Origin: Gigaspora rosea | Taxonomy: Eukaryota; Glomeromycota; Glomeromycetes; Diversisporales; Gigasporaceae | DNA: 64,000 nucleotides | Assembly: GCA_003550325.1 (NCBI GenBank) | Contig: QKWP01001078.1 | Coordinates: 89,141 to 153,140, forward strand | Direction: 5' to 3' | Part shown: piece by piece, positions 57,531-64,000 of the stretch | How positions within the stretch are numbered: position 1 is the first letter of the stretch | Layout: each line of letters begins with the position of its first letter | Program-made: the position numbers and the translations under genes | The notes under the pieces: model-generated | Database searches by the model: none | What the model saw: only the letters and a program-made list of their open reading frames with translations | What the model was told of the DNA's origin: nothing

Positions 57531-58094
57531 TGTATTTATTTATTGTGTTTTTTTACTAATATATAATCATTTTTGTATTTTATTAGTTTAAATTTGTGTT
57601 CCCAACAATTTTGCGTAGTTAAAATTAAATCCAGTAAAGTATAATTTCAGATTTTGGTCCAAATTATAATTCATTGAAATTATACTAATATGAGTTTAAA
57701 AGTGGCAAATCTATTCCATAATGAACATATGATTTAATAGATTAAATTAATACAGGGTCACTAGTAGCGCTCCTCTTTTTCTTGTATTAGTATAATTTTA
57801 TAAAGCTACTCATTTATTATTAATATTGAATATATTTATTTATATAATTTTAATATCAAGATTAGTGATGCCACCAAAATTGATTTTTGAAAAAGGCCTA
57901 TTTCGTCTTCATTAGAGAAAATTAAAATTTTTTATAAGGAAGAGCAAATAAAATTTATATAGATATGTTTTTTATAATTTCGTCTATTCAAAAAAAGTAT
58001 CAAATAATTTTGTCTTTTAAATAAAATAGGTCAAAAACAATTTCGTCTTTAAATTTTAATTTCGGGTTTTAGAACCCGAAATGCTTTCGTCCTC
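57531..58094. other. Upstream region of the degenerate gene
   Basis: AT-rich; a perfect hairpin ATTTCGGGTTTTAGAACCCGAAAT lies at about 58060-58083, just before the first ATG. Confidence 0.5.
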
Positions 58095-59147
58095 ATGTAT
58101 AATCAAGATATAGTCGAATCTGAAAGTATTCCAAAACCTTCTAGATTAAAAAATATTAATTTAGCTGAAGTTTTAGAATTGAATTACAGCATTATATTAG
58201 AATATCAGGTTTTTTTATATTATAAATACTATAATTTTATTTAATACAGTATTACAAATTAACTTGTTAATATATTATTAATATTATAGAGTGATATTCA
58301 TAATTTGGTTAAGCAAAAATTAGATATAAAAAAACTTGGAAAGATCAAGATATTAATGCAATTGCTAATGTTATTAAATCAGTAAGTTTATTATTATATT
58401 AATAAAATAGTAATAAAATTATTATTAATTATATTGTTTTATTATATATTTACTTAGTTCAAAAATAGAAATGCAAATTTTCCAAAATATGAATATGAAT
58501 GGGCTATCAAACTTATGATTTATCATGTTATTATTAATGCACATAGAATATTAATATTAATTATATATTTTAAATATATCTATATTTAATAATAATTAAT
58601 AATATCAGGTGAATACAAATCAGTACAACATAAACGAAGAAGTGATAATTACAAAAAAAATAACAAAAATTCTAAAACAATTAGGTTTTAAATAATATAT
58701 TTATTTTAATATTTTGTTTATATTTATAATTATTTTATTCAAATAAATTTTATTTAATTTAGCAATTAATTATAAAAATAATTTGAGAAATAATGATATT
58801 GAGGATAATGGTTTGTACAAAGAAAATAATTGTATTGAAGAAAATAATGCTGAGGAAGATTATAATGCGAATAAAAATAATGAAAAAATGATGTTTTTGA
58901 AGAAAATAATATTGAAAAAAATTATAGTGCTAACGATGATGAGAGAAATAAAGATTTTGAAGAAAATTATAGCACTGAAGATGATAATGAGAGAAATGAT
59001 GATTTTGATGAAGAAGTTTCAAGTAATGATAATATTATGATACAATATAAAAATCAAAATTCAGTTAAGTTTAATATTTAATATATTATAATATAATAAA
59101 ATCTCTATTAATGTATGCTACAAGACCAGGCCAAATTGAATATATAT

Positions 59148-59704
59148 CAATATTCTTCTTACAAAATAGCTTCCAATATTGCTATTAAAATTCTCCTAAA
59201 TATCTCTTATAATACTTATGAACAACTTTGGAAACCTTACTGTGCTAAACTTGCACAATGGAAAACCTCTCAAACTTTAGCTCAGCATCTACTATTCTTC
59301 CAAATCCACATACTTCTGTATATAAGCATACTAGAATACACTATACATACAGTTGCATCTTTAGTCTTCCTAACCAACTACATAATGAAGATACAAATAC
59401 ATGTCCACCTACTGGTCGTGCACTTCGAAAAATTGATACCTGGTTCTACCAATGGATCAAATATAGCTCAAATACTAATTCTATACTCTATATCCAAATA
59501 TATGTGAGTTTTAACCACTCTAGTAGATTTAGATTGCAGATAAATTAGATAATATTAATTTTGTCTATAGTCTGAGTCTCAACTTTTGTAATATAAACTG
59601 TATTAAAAATATTCTTGTAATATTAAGAAACCCCATGAGGAATTTCACACAGTTTATCAATAAAGATAGAGGCAAAACCTCACCTTAACAACAACAAAAA
59701 AAAA
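59148..59704 (+). mobile_element. 5'-truncated LINE, 14 bp TSD and poly-A
   Basis: AATTGAATATATAT occurs at 59134-59147 and, directly after an A run, at 59705-59718. Between them is the end of a reverse-transcriptase polyprotein: SYNTYEQLWKPYCAKLAQWK, then after a frame slip STILPNPHTSVYKHTRIHYT, GRALRKIDTWFYQWIKYSS and a stop. The 3' end reads ATAAAGATAGAGGCAAAACC, CTCACCTTAACAACAAC and poly-A. The long TSD, poly-A and 5' truncation are diagnostic of target-primed reverse transcription. Confidence 0.85.
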
Positions 59705-60107
59705 AATTGAATATATATTTAAAAAGAGCATACATTTATAAAGATTTTATTTTATTTAAAAATTTTTATAAGTTTAAATTATTAATTTATATTTATATTT
59801 AATAGTGATCTATTAATAAACAAACTTTAAACAAAAAAGTTCAAGATGATAAATTACTAATAAGAAACTCTTTATTCAAAAATAATAATTTGAATAAAAA
59901 ACTCTTGTATATAGATACTAATTCTAATAAAGAGCTCTTATAAGGTAATAAAATATATTAAGTAAATTTTTATAAATGCATTTCTGTAACCCAAACTTTA
60001 GCAATATGACTTATAAATAGTATATTTATAAAGATTACATATATACTATACTTGGGCTAGAATCGAGTATACATTTAGAGAAGCATGCATTTATAAAAGT
60101 TTTACTA

Positions 60108-60749
60108 TCCCTTAGATTGTAACACAGGCAAATTTGCCTGCGTATTTTAAAATTTTTAATAAAATTTTAAATATTGATTTTAGCCATATCTTTTCTAAGT
60201 AAAAAATATTCTTTAAGTTTTGTTTTAGTAACTTTGTTATAAAATTTTTTTAAAATCATTAGAAAACTTTAATATAATAAATGTTTAAAGTTCTTGTATT
60301 GGCATTTTTACTATTAAAATTTTTCTTTAGATTTTTTCAAATTTTATATGTTCCCGTCTATAAAAAAATTTTACTTCTAATACAAGTCTTAATTTTTACA
60401 AGTAAATCATTAAAGTTGCAATAATGAAAGTTGTCATCCTTTATATAAACTACAATATTGTCTTAAGAACTATAGTTCTAAAACTAAAACTAAATAAGAT
60501 CGCAGAAAAATTGTAATAAAATTTTTTTAAAAAATTTTTTCTTAAAATTATCTATTTTCAGCTTATATGTAACTATAATTTATTTTCTTATAATATAAAA
60601 ACTAATTTTGCAAAAAAGTAATCCTTATTTTCAAATATAATTGTACAAAGTTTTATTTAATTATTTTAGTATTTTAAAAAAGTAAATCAGAGCTAAAAAA
60701 GTGCAAAAACGCAGGCAAATTTGCCTGTGTTCTACTACAATCTAAGGGA
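60108..60749. mobile_element. 642 bp MITE, TCCCTTAGATTGTA ends, TA target
   Basis: TIRs TCCCTTAGATTGTAACACAG and inverse (one has a TAG insertion) lead into the palindrome CAGGCAAATTTGCCTG near both ends. TA flanks at 60106-60107 and 60750-60751. Non-coding. Confidence 0.85.
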
Positions 60750-61247
60750 TAATAAAATTATTTATTTACAAAAATACTAAATAAAAATATTTATTTATAA
60801 AATAAAGGTTCTAAAGAACTCTTACAAGATAGTTAGATATTTTAAAAAAAATATTTGAATAATAATACTGATCCTAATAAAGAAGTCAATAAAATATCTA
60901 AAAAAAAAATTAGCATAAAGATATTAATTTGAATGATGAGCCTTTACAAGTTAATAAAGCATCCAAAAAAGTAATTTGCGCCAAAATAAAAATAATACTA
61001 TTTATTCTTCTATAATTGAAAATGCTCAAGATTCTAATTGTTTGAAGATTTCAATATTATCTAAGAATAATATTTCTAATAAAACTTATAATCTTAGATC
61101 ACACTTTCAAAAAAGCTACAGTGCAGGAACTCTTAAATCAACTAGTCCTATATAGTCAGCCAAATTTTGGGTTGGGTCAGAAGTTGGGTCGGAGCCAATA
61201 AAATTGCAGGAAATTTTGTGAATAAATAAAATTTTTAAAATTTTTAA

Positions 61248-61778
61248 TTCGTGATTTGCCTATAGATAATAGAAATTATATATGTAATATATAGTAAAAA
61301 GTGGAATAAGTAATGATAAGTTTTTTAGTAAATGTTGGAATCTGGCTGTTCCTCCTTCTAAAAGATATTTCTATCAAGTAAACTTTTAATGTGCATTTAA
61401 TAAAAGTTGTAGAGCTAATTTTTCTGATTCCAATGGTAGTAAAATCATTAAAATTGACGCAATATAGCATGAGATATAAGCATTTTAATCTTTGCAACTA
61501 TATGTTTTTTCTTTGTTTATTTAAAGGAAAAAACATATAGTTGTAAAGATTAAAATGCTCATTTCTCATGATATACTAGGTCAATTTTAATGGTTTTATT
61601 ACCATTAGAATCAGAAAAATTAGCTCAACAATGTTTATTAGATAAATATTAAAGGTTTAATTTACAGAAAAAACTTTTAGAAGGAGGAACAGCCAGATTC
61701 CCATATTTAGTAAATTAATATAGTAATTTGCCCCAAAATTTATTATGTAGATCCTACTAATTATAGGTGAATCACGAA
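61248..61778. mobile_element. 531 bp TTAA fold-back MITE, second copy
   Basis: TTAA (61244-61247 and 61779-61782) flanks TTCGTGATTTGCC...AATCACGAA. Arms of about 230 bp pair around a short centre near 61517 (TTTTTTC..GAAAAAA). The tip TTCGTGATT is the same as in 17785-18303, and both contain a GAGCTGAWTT/AGAGCTAATTT motif, so this is one diverged family. Confidence 0.85.
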
Positions 61779-61782
61779 TTAA

Positions 61783-62292
61783 ATTTTTTAATCCTTTTTT
61801 GTAATTCTGGCCGGCACTATAGTAATGCTGGCCAAAATTATAGTGGCAAAATTTTACGGGTATTAATAAAATTAGGTAATTTTAAACCTTTATAACTATA
61901 GTTAAACTTAATAAATTAAAAACAAATACTATAGCTTTATTCTTAAAGTCTTTCTCTACATTTCTATAGAAAGAAAAATTGTTCTAGCTATACTAGTTAT
62001 TTTTTTATAACAGTTTAAAAATTATCAATTTCACTTGTTGATTTAAGGTTTCCCACACTGTATAAAGATTAAATTGGTAATGTATCAATTTGTTTGCTTA
62101 ATTATAATAAAATTGGTTTGATCTTTTGATTTACTAATTATAATTTTATTTAGCTATACATACTTATTTGCTTAACTGCTTATTCATTAAATTATTTACT
62201 TCAATAGTAACCAAATAAAATATACAAAAAACAGTATATCCAATTATTAAAAATTATTTATTGCTCTTTCTAAAAAAATATTATTTTATATA
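61783..62292. other. AT-rich spacer
   Basis: Nothing recognised. Confidence 0.4.
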
Positions 62293-63258
62293 AGCCAGTG
62301 CAAAAATGTAGATACACGAAAATGGCGATAGTAAAAATTTTTTTTTAAAAAATTAACATGAGTATTTAATTTTTTTTATTTATTGTTTCACTATTTAGGA
62401 TCGTTTTAATCCAATTTTTATTAACCTTATTAAATTTTAAAAAAATTTTTATTAGGAAATAATTTCCTCAATTTAAAGATCTTTAACATCATTTTCGACC
62501 AAAGCAATGTAACCATCGTGATTATTGTATTCCTTAGCCCTGGTAAGTGTTTTTCGCCAAAGATCTGTGATAGTTTTAGAACTGACCTTTTCTGTAAACG
62601 CTTCTAACAATTTGTTTCTAATATAAATAAGAATTGGATGCGGGGCGGCTTTAGCAACTTCGTGCTTCACGACAACCCAAATCCCTTTGATCGGTTGAAG
62701 CTCACAGTGGTATGGGTGTAAAACAAATTGTGCCCGTATTTATTACCTAGAAATAACCTTCTTCTTCAAGCTTCTTTCGCAAAACAGGTGCAGAAAAAGA
62801 AGTGCCAAAGGTGTTCGCAGACATAACTATGTTACGTATAACTTCTGCAACATTAGAATTGGCTTCTTTTTTGGGCTAACCCGATGGTTTACGTTCTGTT
62901 AATTCTTTTTTTTCACTATTGTTCCATTCAGCAATTACTCATGCAACTGAGGTCCCAACACTGTGGCAACAAGCTTGCGTAGTGGCATGTCTTCTCGTTG
63001 CTTCTGGCCTTGTCGACAATCTAAAAAGTATCGGAGAGTGCTAAAAATCATCCTCATTCATAAAGACTTAGTGCGCATTTGTCTCGTTTCAAGTCATCCA
63101 TTTTGATAAAAAAAAAAAAACCAACCTTAAATAAAGTTTATCGATCATGCTTATCTTTTTTGCAATTTTTATCTCCATATAGCGTGATCGTCCAACTTTC
63201 TATCATTAGATCATTTTAGGTAACGATATTCGTGTATCTACATTTTTGCACCGGCCCA
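62293..63258. mobile_element. 966 bp internally deleted Tc1/mariner-like transposon
   Basis: TIRs AGCCAGTGCAAAAATGTAGA and, inverted, TGGGCCGGTGCAAAAATGTA, both continuing GATACACGAA, are flanked by TA. Transposase remnants lie on the minus strand. The tip relates it to 46524-47704. Confidence 0.8.
62473..63101 (-). pseudogene. DDE_3-type (Tc1/mariner-like) transposase remnant
   Basis: The minus-strand start MDDLKRDKCALSLYE (ATG 63101-63099) is followed in other frames by a helix-turn-helix-like part ending NVAEVIRNIVMSANTFGTSF and PVLRKKLEEEGYF (near 62745). The catalytic middle is absent. The C-terminal end follows: LQPIKGIWVVVKHEVAKAAP, then a helical tail to DGYIALVENDVKDL (stop 62473-62475). 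LQPIKGIW corresponds to the conserved N/LxPIE-W region of Tc1-like DDE transposases, with Lys in place of the catalytic Glu. The ~300-residue family is thus reduced to its two ends, and the element could only move in trans. Confidence 0.75.
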
Positions 63259-63459
63259 TATTGCATTATGTATAAGCGTGTATTATTTATAACATTACAA
63301 GTATATATATAAATAAACAATAAATTATTTATGTACATATGTACTAAATTCGATAATCAAATTTTTATCACAGTACAAAAAAACAATCGACAAATAATAT
63401 TTAGTACTTTTGAACTTTACAGTATATGAGTAAGAATATATAATAAGGTTCAATGCAGT

Positions 63460-63740
63460 CAACTATATTTTGAATCTTAAACTACTATACTAAAATCTTG
63501 GATCTAAATCTAACTACTATACTAGATCTTGAATTTTAAGCTACAATGCTAAAGCCTGGGTTTCTAGTAACTACTATACTAAAAGTTTGAGTCTACTATA
63601 CTAGAATCTTGAATCTTAAGCTACTACACTAAAACTTTCAGCCTCTATTAACTGCTAAATTTAACTACTATATTAGAATCTTGGATCTTTATTTAACTAT
63701 AATACTAAAGTTTGGGTCTAATCCAACTACCAATAAAAAT
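63460..63740 (+). repeat. CTACTATACTAAAATCTTG tandem repeats (~36 bp)
   Basis: Seven to eight diverged units of AACTACTATACTARARYYTT with GGRTCTAAATC or GAATCTTAAG spacers. Confidence 0.75.
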
Positions 63741-64000
63741 CGATAGTAATCCCTGTGCAAATTTTGGTGGTATAGTAAAAAACTATAAAAGACAATTACA
63801 TATTTTTGAGTAAATTATTTTGGGATTTTATTTATATTCTAAAATATATTTGATATACATTGTTAGAGATAAAAATAATTTCTTGTAAAATTGTTATAAT
63901 TTATATGCACTATCATAAAAAAATATATATGTGGGTTTAACAAAGATACTTGTGAATACAGATGAACTCATATAATATATAATATCAAAAATTTTATGTA
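63741..64000. other. AT-rich end of window
   Basis: Nothing recognised. Confidence 0.4.

Larger units (their letters stand above)
58095..61155 (+). pseudogene. Asn/Lys/Glu-rich multi-exon gene of unknown family, broken by insertions
   Basis: Exon-like open stretches with fungal splice signals: 58095-58208 (MYNQDIVESESIPKPSRLKN start, then GT); 58290-58381 (SDIHNLVKQ..., then GTAAGT; one A is missing from an A run to stay in frame); 58459-58550 (FKNRNANFPKYEYEWAIKLM); 58610-58690 (EYKSVQHKRRSDNYKKNNKN); 58762-59080 (acidic NNIEKNYSANDDERNKDFEE-type repeats, one frame slip in an A run near 58885). Similar N/K-rich coding continues at 59810-59935 and 60890-61155, ending LRSHFQKSYSAGTLKSTSPI and a stop. 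A LINE and a MITE lie between these parts. No domain is recognised; the acidic part looks disordered. Whether all parts belonged to one gene is inferred from composition and direction. Confidence 0.45.

Overview
The window is AT-rich eukaryotic DNA from a filamentous fungus. It most probably comes from an arbuscular mycorrhizal fungus (Glomeromycotina, Rhizophagus-like). This is inferred from short intron-split genes and from the families seen: Sel1-repeat proteins beside a TKL-like kinase, a BTB/BACK-type fragment, small secreted ML (MD-2-related lipid-recognition) proteins and a Rab8/Sec4-like GTPase. These families are much expanded in that lineage. No bacterial operon, CRISPR array or functional tRNA gene was found. 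Most of the sequence is transposons and their debris; only the two ML genes look intact.

Layout. (1) 0.3-12.1 kb: an 11.8 kb transposon with ~140 bp terminal inverted repeats (TIRs) starting TGTCG. It holds a broken integrase gene (H2C2 zinc finger, DDE core and a C-terminal domain) split by a ~1 kb GC-rich, tRNA-headed retroposon. Long arrays of ~120 bp repeats point inward from each end. It sits just past the stop of a Sel1-repeat gene fragment; the related Sel1 locus at 32.1 kb shows the uninserted site. (2) 12.1-17.2 kb: the rest of that Sel1 fragment, a BTB/BACK pseudogene fragment, a C1/DC1-like zinc-finger fragment and a GGATCC-rich repeat pair. (3) 17.2-44.6 kb: a very large, old, imperfect inverted duplication. 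The outer blocks (17.2-20.7 vs 41.65-44.6 kb) and inner blocks (23.2-25.1 vs 36.1-39.2 kb, each with one ML gene) mirror each other around ~31 kb. The unpaired centre (25.1-36.1 kb) carries decayed kinase, Sel1 and Rab genes. Each arm serves as an empty-site control for insertions in the other, so target-site duplications (TSDs) can be read directly: TA, TTAA, CAT and GATC. Two hAT-like elements in the centre have 8 bp TSDs. (4) 44.6-57.5 kb: TA-inserted MITEs and long, diverged tandem arrays, with one 206-base assembly gap. (5) 58.1-61.2 kb: a degenerate Asn/Lys/Glu-rich multi-exon gene interrupted by a 5'-truncated LINE and a MITE. (6) 61.2-63.3 kb: a second TTAA fold-back element and an internally deleted Tc1/mariner-like transposon with DDE transposase remnants.

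The genes form no pathway. The clearest story is one of successive, nested insertion events. Several coding remnants are broken by single-base losses in A runs, which could be real decay or long-read consensus error.
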